A stretch of DNA of 64,000 nt. Origin: Hawksworthiomyces lignivorus (taxonomy: Eukaryota; Ascomycota; Sordariomycetes; Ophiostomatales; Ophiostomataceae). The notes beneath the pieces are model-generated. The model was given only the letters and a program-made list of their open reading frames with translations, ran no database searches and was not told the origin of the DNA. Shown here piece by piece: positions 44,552 to 57,175 of this stretch (the stretch's first letter is position 1; each line of letters starts with the position of its first letter). The translations under genes and the position numbers were made by a program. The stretch covers positions 1 to 64,000 of the forward strand of contig NTMA01000128.1 of the NCBI GenBank assembly GCA_002917075.1, read 5' to 3'.

Positions 44552-46709
44552 ATGTCCCCATCAACAAATATGCGCACGCGCCGGGGAAGTGAATCTCGTG
44601 TGCGAAGCGGTTGTTGGAAATGCCGTGGTAAGTTGGCGGATGCTACACCGTCTACTATCTGAGAATTCGCGGGTCCATTCGTTGTGATCGTTGATGTGCT
44701 TGCTCTTTGAAATAATGTTGAGAATTATAACTGAAATATGGAACTGCTGCTGACGCTGAATGGCAGAGCGCCGTGTCAAGTGCCCAGGTAAGATCAACCG
44801 CTCTTATTGTAAAGCATCAACCTCGTAGACCTTCAGCTATGTCCAGACTCGCGTAACTGTGCTAATCAATTGTTTCTTCTCGCATCTAGAACAACGACCA
44901 ATCTGTCATCATTGCCAACGTTTGGGTCTTTCATGTCGCTATGAAATCCGCTTGACTTGGAGAAGCGTTCATAAAGCCCGTGGTTGTCCCAGCCACGCGG
45001 TCTCCGCTAGAGTATCCCACCCAGGATGGACATCTTATGATGTTGTTGTCGATGGCTGGATGTTTCTAAACACCACTTACGATGATTTTTCCACGTCGCT
45101 ATCCGATGCACAGGAGACGACTCTAGATCCTGTCCTTGGCTCAAGCCCATGTCTAGATACAACCTCCGATCCAAGCACGAGTCCGACTCTCAGCATGTCT
45201 TCGGCAACGCTATCGTCAATATCAACTGCATCCTTAAGTCCTCCGATCACATCGGCGTGTTCATTATCGCCGCGACAACTGCCCATCCACCTCGAACACG
45301 GCCTAGAGTTTCCTAGTGTGCCAACACCATACCATTTATCCCCTTTCTCCCTTCTTCCCAATGAAGCCCGCCTCTGGCATTATTTTATGCATTTTATCGC
45401 ACCACGATGCGCTTTGGCAGATAACCCATGGCAGAATGTGCTGCTTCGGCTTGCTGTCTTTGCGCCCCGCAACTCGCTCTTCGACTGCATCATGGCTGTC
45501 GCAGCCAATCAAATGCATATTGTGGGACACGGCGAGTCGACTTTGTCGGCACTTAGTCTGAGAAACAAAGCGTTGATGTCTCTTCGAAATCATGTAAGCC
45601 AGTTTGAGGCATCTGCAGACCATGACATGACGGCAGACCAGATGCTGTCGCGTGACGAGGCAGCTGATCAGATCGTGTGCTCGGCGGTCTTGATGTGCTT
45701 CTTTGATGTGTCACTTGATTGTCTTCAGTCGTGGAGGGTTCACGCAGACTTTGCTTGCCGATTTGTCTCAGTACAAGTAAGGAAAAGGCAGCAGCGCGGC
45801 CCTCTTTCGGGACCTCTTTTGTTTGCATCCGCGTATTTTGCTTCGCATCACGCCTTGGCCTGTGCAGTAGACTCACCAAGGCTATCTGGCGACATGTTTC
45901 AGCATCTACAATGTCTTACCGACAGCAGCTTGATGCAGACCTTGACAGGGTGTCCAAGATGGCTCATGGACTTAATTTCTGAGATAACTGCTCTTGCAAT
46001 GCAACTTCAGACTGCATCTCAAGAGAGCATTCAATTAACACGAACATCTTCGTTGGTATCATTTAAACCTGTGGCCAATTCTTCTTTTCAAGCAAGAGAA
46101 CCGCTCTCTCTCGAATTGCAGCGGCGTCGCGATGACATTGAACGAAGAATCCATGAGCAGGCACTGTATTCGGAGAATTGCACTGACCATATTGGTAATA
46201 TGAATATCAGCGGCATCAGCGGCGACAGTGACGAGCTCGAAAGTCACTTTGGCGGAAGCAGTGCCCATATGAATATCAGCGTAGCAACCTCGTCGTACTT
46301 GCCAGGGTATGACGATGAGGACATGCGGCACATTGTTGAAACAAAGCGCTTGGCAACTCTCTTGTACCTCTATTCTCGCATCGACAACAGCAGTCCGTAC
46401 AAGCCGCACATGATGCGGCTAACATCTCGAATTGTAGAACTGCTACCAGGAATTTCTACGCGCACCAACTGCATTCTTTGGCCGCTCTTCATCGTGGCAA
46501 CGCTAGGTGTCCGACCCGAAGCGGAAGATGAGCGGCGGACTGTGCTGAGCAAACTCGAGGAGCTGTTGGAATCACGGCAGCTAGGCAATGTGCGTAAAGC
46601 GCGGGATATTATCATTGATGTTTGGAAGGCCCGGGACTTGCGAACATCAGATGCGACAAAAAGCTGGTCAATTCTAAACGGGCGATTGGACACCATTAGT
46701 CTGGCTTGA
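44552..46709 (+). CDS. Zn2Cys6 transcription factor with Fungal_trans_2-like region
   Basis: Three exons in phase: 44552-44627, 44767-44787 (only 21 bp) and 44890-46709, giving 638 residues. The two introns cut the zinc cluster itself; joining gives SGCWKCRERRVKCPEQRPIC and then HHCQRLGLSCRY, with all six Cys. A low-complexity Ser/Thr region follows. The regulatory part begins near LWHYFMHFIAPRC and contains NPWQNVLLRLAVFAP and SLFDCIMAVAANQMHI, the usual Fungal_trans_2 pattern. These proteins often regulate adjacent metabolic genes. It is divergent from the FAD oxidase and convergent with the ACS carrier. The 21 bp micro-exon is unusual but is required for the CRERRVKCP sequence. Confidence 0.88.
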
Positions 46710-47089
46710 TCATATTAGTCGCAAAGATACGAGAGATTACAGCTGGTGATCTCTTTCTTTTCTACGACTCTTTTACTCTAGGCGACAGTATCTGACGATG
46801 AAATGACTGCAATTATCTCCTATCATGCGTAGTTATAGAATTCATGACAAAATAAGGATAGACATTCATATTTCTTAGCACAGAAAGGTGGCAATTATGG
46901 AAGTTGCTAGTAAAATAAACAAGGTTTTGAAATACATGTAGTCAAAAACGAAAAAAAATCTCGGCCTTTCCTGGGTGACATGTGTGCTCTTGTATGCCCA
47001 CTGTGCATTTGCCTAGTCTAGGACTATCTAAACTATCAACACTTCACCGCATACTATCATTTTCTCGCCACACCACCGTATAGAAATAT
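46710..47089. other. intergenic region between convergent genes
   Basis: AT-rich 3' flanks of the regulator and the ACS carrier. No gene seen. Confidence 0.45.
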
Positions 47090-49019
47090 TCAGCTTGTGT
47101 AACGGAAATCTGTCTGGTGCTTATCTGTAATATCGACAAAACCTTCCGCCGTGCCTTCATGAATCTCCTGCGGCGGCCCGTATTTCTCATCGCGCTTCTT
47201 GTTCTCCCACTGCACGGTTGCGAGGTAAGCGAGCATAATCAACATACACACGCAGTAGCTGACCAACATTGCAATGATAGCGCCTGTGTACTTCGGAGCC
47301 TGGTTGGATCTGAATGTCTGGGGACCAATGAGATTGCCAGCTGCATAGCCTACTTGAACCAGGCTAAATGTGATGGCACGCTTGGTCTGGCCAGCTGTGT
47401 TGGCTTGAGGGAGTGAGATGCCAATAATGTACGGTGCTTGAAAAATTCACGTATTAGACATGTAATATAAGAAGCGTAGACAAAATGTAAAGCTGTGGCA
47501 GGATCACTTACGCCAATAGAAGTACATAAAGTAGAGACCGACCATCTGGCCCGCTAGGTTGGTGCGTGATGTGCCATATACTACAGCTGTACCTATGATT
47601 GGAAGGATAAGTGCAACGCAAGCAACGAGCGTACGCCTATTTTTCCAACGGGCTGCCCAGTAGCTGAATGCCCAAGCGCTGAATGTTGCCAGGACACCGA
47701 AAGGAATGGTGAGCAAACTAGCTTTGAGTGCCGAGAAGCCCAGGTTGGCGATGATGATGGACCCGAAAGCAACAAGACCACCGTTGGGAATGTTGATAAT
47801 GATATTGAATATGACAATGAGCCATACTTTGATGTCTAGCAAGGCCTCCCAAACTTGCTCCTGCTTCCAGCGGCGGTTTGCGATGCCTGTTCGGTTGTCG
47901 GCCAGTCGTTGGGTTGCGTAGTATTTCTCAGCAGCAGAAAGAAAGCGGGCGTTCATGGGTGTGTCCGGCAAGACGAAAAAAATGAAGATAGAGTAAAGAA
48001 TGTTGAGGGAACCCGTGAGCAAGTACAAATATTGCCATTTTAAGAGCGGTGCTGTAGCCGGAATCAAGCCAATCAACCAAGCAAAGAAACCATTAAAAAC
48101 GGACGAAAAGTAAGCAAAGATGACTGGGGAAAAGTTAGCACGTCATTAAACCTTGCTGTTTAGAAGCAGAATTGGCTTTTTTCCTACTTACTTGCATTTC
48201 GCGGCGGCTGCTCGCTCTTTTTGTAAAAGTTTGTGACAAGCATCGTTAAACATGGTGAAATTGCAGCTTCGATAAATCCCATCCAAAAACGAAGAGCCAT
48301 GAAACCAGACCAAGTTTTGCAGGCGGCGTAGAGGACCGTGAGACAGGACCAAGCTAGAGACGCCGAACACAAGAGCCGTGCAGGCGGAATAAAATGAACA
48401 AGATACATAGTCACAAAGTATCCAATAAGTTGCTGCAAGACGAAACGTTAGCTACTGGTAATTTTCTAGTGTATATGAGCGTATGTTATATTCTTCCATG
48501 ACTGGACGCATACCCCAAGCGGCAGGATGCTACCAATCCAGCTGTACTGCTGGCCATGCATATGCGTATCGGTTTGGAAACCATAGAGTGATGCGGTACC
48601 GATCTCAACCTTGTCAACGGCGCCGAGTGTTGCAACAAAGACAAGCTGTGGTCAACGTTTGTTAGCATAGTTCAAAGATTGGATCCAATTTCACGCTTTT
48701 ATGAATGTATTTTCTTCAACTTGACTACAAAGATTTGTAAAAGAACACTTACAATAGGGATCATCCAAGAATCGATCTTTTTAACGATTTCTCGTTCTAC
48801 TTCCGGTGTCATAGGTGGATAGTCATTCGCATTGGCCGCTAGATATTTGGCAGCAACATCAAGGATCTGTTCATCATCTGAGATGCCCTTGGTTGCCTCC
48901 ATTGCGATATCCGACGTGCCAGGTTGTACGCTCTCGGCTGTGCCAACCTGGACAATATCTGGAGCGGCCTGTAATTGGTTTCCATCGTCCATGGCAACTT
49001 TTTTCTCGGTATCAGACAT
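47090..49019 (-). CDS. MFS carrier, anion:cation symporter (Dal5-like)
   Basis: Five exons in phase: 48753-49019, 48514-48645, 48192-48432, 47512-48123 and 47090-47436, giving 532 residues. Introns are 68-107 bp, and the second and third carry GCTAAC branch sites. ACS features: a long acidic N-terminus, VATLGAVDKVEIGTASLYG around TM1, GQQYSWIGSILPLGQLIGYF at TM2, GFMALRFWMGFIEAAISP at TM4, FVLPDTPMNARFLSAAEKY in the loop, and SLPQANTAGQTKRAITFSL at TM9-10. The terminal exon ends in TGA at 47090. The group carries allantoate, pantothenate, oligopeptides or other carboxylates. It shares a 1 kb upstream region with a 5-oxoprolinase gene, which makes pyroglutamate or a related lactam an attractive but untested substrate. 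Confidence 0.9.
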
Positions 49020-50028
49020 AGTTACTTATTTTGTTCGCTAAAGTTAATTATAGTGAGGACTAGGCGTGTGAACGGAAAATAGATGGGCAAGCAACTTTAC
49101 GCTTGATTTTGAGAAGCAACGACTGAAGAGCAGATAATTTGAAGGAAAAAGAATTAGAATCGGGAAATGAGAATAAGTCACCAGTGGAGATGAATGGCTG
49201 TCGCCGTCCCCTTTCTCGGCGTCACAGCTTTATAGATCCTGACTGTCTCTTCCTGTCTTCCCCGTTCTGATTTGAGGTATCTTTGATTTCTTTGAGGTTA
49301 GAAGTGTTATCTCGCAGAACCTAAAGTGCATGTCGTTTATCTTTGCCCACGTTTACCATACCCCTCTTTCGGCTTCTTCCTATTTTCTCTTGTCTGATGT
49401 AGATTCTTTATTGTCTGCACGGCATAGTTGTGGTCGAATTTCCATGATATTGTAGAGAAATAAATCTCCACTTTTCCCACTAGGTGTGGCTGATCTTTCA
49501 CGGAGGAAGTTCGAATCGAGGAACAAAATTTGGACGTCGTATCAAAGTGGGTCTAGGAGGGAAAAGATAGCGTCCAAGCAAAGGGGAAATCCGAAGCGAT
49601 TAGGGAGAGGGGGAACAATTGCTAAGGTGGACTAGAGGATCCCGTTGTATAAGCATCGGCAATGTAGACGGAGACTAAGCAAAGAAAACCAGGTAAAATG
49701 CCGAGTAACAAAGAGCTACCCAAGTAAATAAAGAAGGAAAGTTGTAGCGAGGATCGGACGCTGTGTAAAGAGTTAAAAGAAATATCGGAGACATTTTATT
49801 TTTCCCAGGGCAGTATAAAACAATGCGCATATGGAGAAAATGCGTCAGTAGATTAGACACTCTTGAGACATCAATAATAAAATACCATCTAACCTTGTCG
49901 AGTTTGCATAATCTTGGTGATAATACTCTCAGTCAGATCAACCTTCATACGGTAGCTGGTAAATACCGTCTGTCTTCACCTACCTTTGAATTCGGGCAGC
50001 CCTACGCATGGCTACTCAACAGCTGAAT
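49020..50028. other. divergent promoter region
   Basis: 1 kb between the start codons of the ACS carrier and the oxoprolinase. It has pyrimidine-rich leaders on both sides. No gene seen; a GTTCGAATC word near 49509 is not part of a tRNA. Confidence 0.5.
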
Positions 50029-53000
50029 ATGCATGTGGTCAACCCACATAGCGTGGACTTTGCCATTGGTACGTAGACATGGCTTGACGCCTGTATTGTG
50101 GAAGACTTTGGTCGAAATCCTCATAACCTGCGATCATCTCTCTACACCTTGCTAATATACTTTTAGATCGTGGTGGTACTTTCACAGACGTCTGGGCCGC
50201 AGTGCCGGGACAGCCCGATATTGTGCTCAAATTACTGTCGGTCGATCCGGTCAACTACGACGATGCGCCGGCCGAGGGCATTCGGCGCATATTGGGAACC
50301 TTGACAGGACAATCTATTCTCCGGTCAGCCCCCATTCCAAAGGACCTCATCCGCTCAATTCGCATGGGAACAACTGTTGCCACAAATGGTCAGAATCACA
50401 CCTAGTCCTCTCTCTTATTTATTGTCCTCTATCGCTTTACTATTTGCTCCTCTATCTTCTTGTTTACTGACGTTAAGATTCGCATTTTGCAGCACTTCTC
50501 GAGCGAAAGGGTACACGACATGCCTTTGTTGTTACAGAAGGCTTCCGCGATTTATTGGACATCGGTTATCAGTCGCGGCCAAAGCTATTTGCACTTGGTA
50601 TACAGAAGCCAGAACTTCTGTACGACGAAGTAGTTGAGATTTCTGAGCGAGTTACGGTTGAGGGCTATGATGAGGATGCTCTTAAGAGCAGCCGGCCCGC
50701 GCTAAAGGAAGTGCCGGGTCTGCTGGTTAAAGGAACCACAGGTGATATTCTGCGTGTCATCCGCCCCCTTAATGAAAGCGAAGTGCGGCAAAAACTTGAA
50801 GCAATCCGAGAGCGCGGCATCGAGACCATAGCTGTGTGCTTTGCCCACTCGTACTTGTACCCCGAACACGAGGAACGCGTAGCCGCTCTGGCTCACGAGT
50901 TGGGTTTTCAGCACGTGTCTATCTCGTCTCGTGTCGGCTCTAACATGATTAAAATGATTTCACGTGGCAGTTCTGCTTCTGCGGATGCCTATCTGACGCC
51001 CGAGATCGTGCGCTACGTTTCTGGATTCGCAAGTCGGTTTACCGGCGGCAACCTGGACGGCATTACATGCGAATTCATGCAAAGTGACGGCGGTCTTGTC
51101 AGTCACAAAGCATTTAGTGGTCTTCGTGGCATTCTCAGCGGTCCTGCGGGTGGTGTGGTTGGACATGCCCGCACATCTTATGACGGAAAATCACCCATCA
51201 TTGGCTTCGACATGGGCGGCACATCGACGGATGTCAGCCGTTACGGCGGCTCACTAGAGCATGTCTTTGAGTCTACTACAGCCGGAGTCTCCATTCAGAG
51301 TCCGCAGTTAGATATCAATACAGTTGCCGCTGGTGGTGGGAGCATGCTGTTCTGGAAAGACGGCCTGTTCAAGGTGGGCCCAGAGGTATGCTATGTTAAC
51401 TGTCTGTCATTTACATGCATGTATGTAGTGTTTACATACGTATATGTGAGTGTTAGCTAACATTCTGGTTTTTACCCACATAGAGCGCCGGAGCACACCC
51501 TGGCCCTGCATCCTATCGCAAAGGAGGCCCATTGACTGTCACAGATGCAAATCTCTTGTACGTGTCCAAGATTCCACCCACAATAACGAAAGAAAGCATT
51601 AATTAACGCTTTCCAAAGCCTTGGACGTCTGGTTCCAGAATATTTCCCGGCTATTTTTGGTCCTGATGAAAATCTGCCTCTAGACGTAGATATTGTAACT
51701 GAGAAGTTCGCAGAACTCACAGCTCAGATCAACAAGGACTCTGGTCGCTCCATGACAGCGCATGAGGTGGCACTTGGCTTCATCGATGTGGCCAACGAAT
51801 CTATGAGTCGACCTATCCGCGCCCTCACTGAAGCCCGCGGCTTTGAAACCGCTCATCATAACTTGGCGACTTTTGGTGGCGCGGGTGGTCAACACGCTTG
51901 TGAAATTGCACAGAAACTTGGCATTGGCCGCATTGTCATCCATAAGTACTCAAGTATTCTATCAGCATACGGAATGGCGCTAGCTGAAGTAGTCCAAGAG
52001 GCTCAAGAACCTAGTTCTGAGATCTTGTCTGAGGCTGCGCTTTCAGGTCTGTACAGTCGCCTGAAGGCTCTCGAGGCCAAGACCACTGCTGGTTTGCAGG
52101 CCCAGGGCATTCCGCTGCCTTCAATTGTACAGGAACGCTATCTCAATTTGCGATACCACGGAACAGACACGAACTTCATGATTGGGCAGCCAGAAGACGG
52201 CGACTGGCTCTCTGCTCTTGAACGGGAGCACCAGCGCGAGCTTTCCTTTACGTTTCCACGCACACGATCCGTACACGTAGACGACATACGCGTGCGCGGT
52301 GTAGGCAAAGCATCTCAGTCAACAACAGATAATGACAAGCTTGTCGAGGACCTGTCCAACCTCACCTTTGTCACGGCTAAAGGTATTCAGCATGTAACAG
52401 TATGTCTTCATATATTGTCTTATTCGGTCTCACTTACTTTAGCCATGTATTTCTATCTCTCTTCTGATATGATTTTTACTGGCTTCCGTACTGACCAATG
52501 TACAGACTAAGGCATACTTTGCCAACGGTGGGCTGCAAGACACGAAAATCTTCCAACTCAACCATTTCCAGCCCGGCGCTGCTGTCACTGGTCCCGCCAT
52601 CATTATCGACAGCACACAGACCATTGTGGTTGTTCCTGGGGCCGAGGCTAAAATTCTCAATGCCCATGTTGTCATTGACCTGCTGGATATCAAGAAAAAG
52701 CAAACATTGGCCACTCAGGAAACTGAGATGACCGTTGACCCAATTAAACTAAGCATTTTTGGTCACCGTTTCATGAGCATCGCTGAGCAGATGGGAAGGA
52801 CTCTGCAGAAGACCAGTTTGTCCTTGAATATTAAAGAGCGTCTTGACTTTAGCTGTGCTATCTTTGGACCAGACGGCGACTTGGTAGCTAACGCACCGCA
52901 TGTGCCCGTACATCTTGGGAGTATGAGCTACGCCATCAAGTACCAACATGAGCTACATCGCGGGAAGCTTCGTCCAGGTGACGTCTTGCTATCAAATCAT

Positions 53001-54732
53001 CCTCAAGCCGGTGGAACACATCTTCCTGGTATGAATTCTCTCTCTTTTTCTGTGTTCTGATAAATGTTGCTTTTTTTTTTCATATTCATCAGAAGCCTAC
53101 ACAGAAGAAGTTAAGATCACGAAACTAACTTGAAATTCAAGATATCACCGTTATTACGCCCGTCTTTAATTCTGACGGCAAGACTATCTGCTTCTACACT
53201 GCATCGCGGGGTCATCATTTAGATATTGGTGGCTACAGAGGCAATTCCATGCCACCGTACGTAAATCATTTTGATCTCTATAGCATTCTCGTCCTGGATA
53301 TGCCGCTAGATTATTTATCATTTTCTGACACACATTTTTCAATAGCGACTCTACTGAGCTATGGCAGGAGGGTGCTGCTATCAAGTCGTTCTTTCTTGTG
53401 CGCGATGGAAAGTTTGACGAAGAGGGCATTGTGGATCTCCTCCTGGCACCGGGAAAATACCCTGGGTGCAGCGGCTCGCGGCGCCTCAGCGAGAATTTAT
53501 CGGATCTCAAGGCTCAAGTGGCAGCAAATACCAAAGGCAGCAGCTTAATTCACGCCCTAATCGAGGAGTACACCATGCCTGTGGTGCATTTCTACATGAA
53601 AAAGATTCAAGAGAATGCCGAGGTTGCTGTGCGTGGCTACCTCAGATCCGCGTTCCGCACGTTCGGCTCTCGGCCTCTTAAGGCGACTGATTACCTTGAC
53701 AATGGATCACGTATGCAAGTCACTGTCACCATAGATGAGACAGGCTTTGGTACATTTGATTTCACTGGCACCTCCTGCGAGATGCTGTCCAACATGAATG
53801 CACCGCCCGCGATCACATATTCGGCGCTCATCTACACTCTCCGTTTGCTGATCGGTTCAGACATTCCCCTTAACCAAGGTTGCCTCGCACCAACAAAAGT
53901 CATCTTGCCAAAAGACACGTTCTTGAATCCCTCTTCGTCTCCAGCCGTCTGCTGCGGCAACACGCTCACTTCACAGCGGCTTGTTGATCTGCTGCTCAAA
54001 GCTTTCCGTGCAGCGTCAGGCTCGCAGGGCTGCATGAACTGCTTTGGATTCTTCGGTGACAGCTCTCAATCGTCTTCGGACGGCAACGACGATACAGTGA
54101 TAGCTGCAAAGAAGAAGGACGAGAGTGAAGGGTTTGGCTTCAACTATGGCGAGACTATCTGCGGCGGCGAGGGTGCCGGGCCCAGCTGGCATGGTGCCTC
54201 AGGCGTGCAGATCCATATGACCAACACGCGCACCACCGACATGGAGATTATCGAAAAGCGCTACCCTGTACTGCTGCGTACATTTGCCATCCGCCCCGGC
54301 AGCGGTGGCAACGGCCGCTTCCGTGGCGGCTGCGGCATAGTACGCGACTTTGAGTGCCGCCACCCGCTAACCTTTGGCATCATCACAGAGCGCCGCGTGC
54401 ACCAACCGTACGGCATGTTCGGTGGCGAGAATGGCCAGTCCGGTGCCAACTACTGGGTCCAGAAGCAGCCTGATGGCAGCGAGCGTTGGATAAACATTGG
54501 CTCCCGCGGCCAGGTAAGCATGAAGACGGGCGACCGCTGTGTCATCCATACACCAGGTGGCGGTGGTTGGGGCACCCCAGTCGAAGAGGGAGGCTCGTCG
54601 TCCGAAGATGGCGATTCTGGTATCGACTTTGGGCTTAGCAGAGTTGATGGTCCGTGGACGGCTAAGGTAGGCTATGCGCGAGCGGCCGGGAGTCTCCATT
54701 CCATGGCTGCGGCACAGGAGGCATCAGCATGA
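50029..54732 (+). CDS. 5-oxoprolinase / hydantoinase A-B fusion
   Basis: Eight exons in phase: 50029-50068, 50167-50388, 50493-51385, 51484-51557, 51619-52399, 52506-53028, 53142-53256 and 53346-54732, giving 1344 residues, slightly longer than the usual 1270-1300. The first half is the HyuA-like ATPase: [14 protein letters not shown] at the N-terminus, [34 protein letters not shown] and [17 protein letters not shown]. The second half is HyuB-like: [40 protein letters not shown], and Gly-rich blocks [19 protein letters not shown] and [10 protein letters not shown] near the end. Such proteins open 5-oxoproline or related rings using ATP, in the gamma-glutamyl cycle or lactam catabolism; cytosolic. 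The tail after [10 protein letters not shown] is a low-complexity extension. It is divergent from an ACS carrier. Confidence 0.92.
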
Positions 54733-54846
54733 AAATGATCTAGAAATATTTCTTTTTATTCTGCTTGATTTAAAAGTTTAATTTACTGTACAAATTCACC
54801 TACTGTAAACTGCATAGCATACAAGTAATACTAGCTATACACTGCT

Positions 54847-56127
54847 CTAATCATGCCCAAACCTAGCCCTCTGGACATCTTGCAGTGCCAAACGCTCCTC
54901 ATCCGTTAACAGACTGTACCAAGTGTAGACATCGCTGTGTTCGGCCAGGCGAGTGCTACCGCCAAAGCGGGTCTGGATGGTCTCTTCGCTGCTGAACAAA
55001 TGTAGGGCCACCATGCGCGGGGGTTCCCAGATGTGGACGCCCAGCCTGCGAAACGGCGCAGGGCTTGTGTGTCGGAGCGGGAACCAGTGGGTGACTCGTA
55101 CGTTGTTGATAAACAGCGAGGGTTTCCGGGTAATGCCCAGACCGTCAGGGCCGGGATTCCAGTCGGGCGGCATAGGCATTGCGTGTCCGGTGTAGTCGAA
55201 AATGGCTCTTGTTGCAGCAATGGCTTTTGCTTCTAGAAATGCATCGGCGAGGTGCAAACAAGGAGGAGGAGAAGACGGAAGTTGTAGCGGTTGGCTGTAA
55301 GGACCAAGGTCGGTTTCCACAAACGTTTCTAAATAAATATTAGTGCGGTTGACTACATCATACATGCGACGCCATAAATGCAGAGGACTCTCTAGCGGAT
55401 CAGGGTCTAGATAGTCTCTGCCTTCCACAATTGGTATGGTTGCTGTTATCTGTTTTCTTGTATCTGCGCTTTCCGACGCAAGTGCGTCTTGCAGAACCGA
55501 ATAAAAAGCCAGCTGCCAACTAGCATGCAAAGCTCGTTGAGCTTCGACACAGGAAATGGGCGGAGCAGCTCCTGCAGCCACGGCAGCTTCATCGCAGAGA
55601 GGCTCGTCGGAAATAGGAGGCGGAGGGATATAAGATTTGCCGACGGAATATCGCCAGTATTTAAAATGACGCCAGTTGAAAGTAGGATCAGATGGTCGTC
55701 GTGGTCGCAATCTGGAGCAACGCGCCAGCAATGTGTACAGACAGCGGTTGGCGGCAGCATATACGGCAGAAGCAAGAGCCAGCAGACGTCGAATGTCAAC
55801 TGCAAATGCTTGGCCATAAACCACAGGCGTGTCGTCACGTGAAGTCCAAGCCAACCGCGTCTTCTGCAAGTTGTCCCAGAACGCAACCCAAGACGTAGGC
55901 GGTCGAGCAATTAACAGGCACGTAGCGCGGGAAATCCTGCGTAGACGATGTCCCAGGCTCTTGACCAGTACGGCTTCGAAGATTTCCACGGCCAGACGGT
56001 CGCTCTGGAGGACGGCTGCCACCGCTGGCGATGCACAGCGCAGACTGTGCGCCACGGCCAGATCATCCAGGTCTTTCAGTACCAACAAAAGGAGTTCGGT
56101 GGGCAGGCGGGCGAATGGGTCGCCCAT
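54847..56127 (-). CDS. F-box domain protein
   Basis: Intronless, 426 residues from the ATG at 56127. The open frame reaches 56151, but that codon is GTG. The N-terminus DPFARLPTELLLLVLKDLDD followed by SLRCASPAVAAVLQSD is an F-box. The rest is Pro- and Trp-rich without repeats I can name. F-box proteins recruit substrates to SCF ubiquitin ligases; many fungal ones of this kind have no known target. GC-rich throughout and undamaged. Its 3' end lies 115 bp from the oxoprolinase stop (convergent). Confidence 0.8.
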   Translation of the reverse strand: MGDPFARLPTELLLLVLKDLDDLAVAHSLRCASPAVAAVLQSDRLAVEIFEAVLVKSLGHRLRRISRATCLLIARPPTSWVAFWDNLQKTRLAWTSRDDTPVVYGQAFAVDIRRLLALASAVYAAANRCLYTLLARCSRLRPRRPSDPTFNWRHFKYWRYSVGKSYIPPPPISDEPLCDEAAVAAGAAPPISCVEAQRALHASWQLAFYSVLQDALASESADTRKQITATIPIVEGRDYLDPDPLESPLHLWRRMYDVVNRTNIYLETFVETDLGPYSQPLQLPSSPPPCLHLADAFLEAKAIAATRAIFDYTGHAMPMPPDWNPGPDGLGITRKPSLFINNVRVTHWFPLRHTSPAPFRRLGVHIWEPPRMVALHLFSSEETIQTRFGGSTRLAEHSDVYTWYSLLTDEERLALQDVQRARFGHD

Positions 56128-57175
56128 CTTAGTGGCACGTATGTCGAGCACGTGTAGACCAACGCGTGTAGAACAAGTCGGATACGACCGTGTTTATTTT
56201 TATGTTAAAAACTGCGCAGTTAGAATAGCTTTTGTCGTGAATTTTCATTTTCTCTTTTTTTTCTTTGTCGACTGATCCGGAATGACAAAGCCCTTAAATG
56301 AGCTCGAACCTTCTTCTCCCTTGTCCTTCCTGTAGATGTGATGAAAAAAAAAAAAATTAAATAAAACAGAATCCTTGTTGATGTGATGATAGAGAATTCC
56401 AAGAGGATGGGATGGCTTACCCCCCCCCCCCCCCCCCAAAAAAAAAAAAAAAAAAAAAAAGATAAACTTTCTGGCTGCCTCGTCGTTAAAATTTGATGAT
56501 TGGGAGGGGATAGAAGACAGGGGGATTAATTATAGGTATCTATATAAGTTATTAGTATCGAGATATTATATATATTACCAAGTTAAGAAAGAGTAAATCT
56601 GATCCCAGAACTCAGCGTTAGGCAGAACGTAAGTGTTGCCTAGAGTAGGTAGATACGATGTGGTACGACGATAGGAGTTTGTACGATTTGTTGCTCCACA
56701 TTCAACTCGACCTATAGAATTAGAAAATTTAACATACACAGTACGGAGGCAGGCCACGGTGTGGGGGATGACAGGATAGAACGTACGACATGCTATAGTG
56801 TCTTGTACATGAAGTCCCGTCGATGTGCAATCATATATGTTTGTACATGGTATCAAAACGGGAAACAGGCCCAAACAGAAAGCAAATCAAAAGGAAGGGC
56901 CAAGTAACGTTTACTCTGTTACAATCTTAACTCTACTTAATTTTTGTTTATCCATTCATTCATTCATTCTTTCGTCCGTTTGCTGATTTGCTTATTTACT
57001 CAGTTATTCGGTTTCCATTCGCTCTTTCGTACTCATCTATTACCTGTCTGGTAATCTTACTGCTTTGCCTGCCTATTATGATGGCGACGGTAAAGTCCGT
57101 CTTGTCCTCGCCGTCCTGGTGGTGGCGTCAGTAGTTGTTGGTCTTAGCCTTACGCCGATTAACCGGCCGCCTTTG
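56128..57175. other. 1 kb non-genic stretch
   Basis: Upstream region of the F-box gene with poly(C)/poly(A) and a CATT tetranucleotide run at about 56952-56970. No gene seen. Confidence 0.5.
56420..56460. repeat. C18-A23 homopolymer block
   Basis: 18 C (56420-56437) run straight into 23 A (56438-56460). The minus strand is G18 after T23. Exact lengths are likely to vary between reads and individuals. Confidence 0.9.

Noticed and set aside
47117..47416. 99-codon plus-strand frame
   Set aside because: It is antisense to the last exon of the ACS carrier, which reads in phase with the rest of that gene.
49500..49520. GTTCGAATC word resembling a tRNA B box
   Set aside because: No matching A box or acceptor stem; it does not fold as a tRNA.
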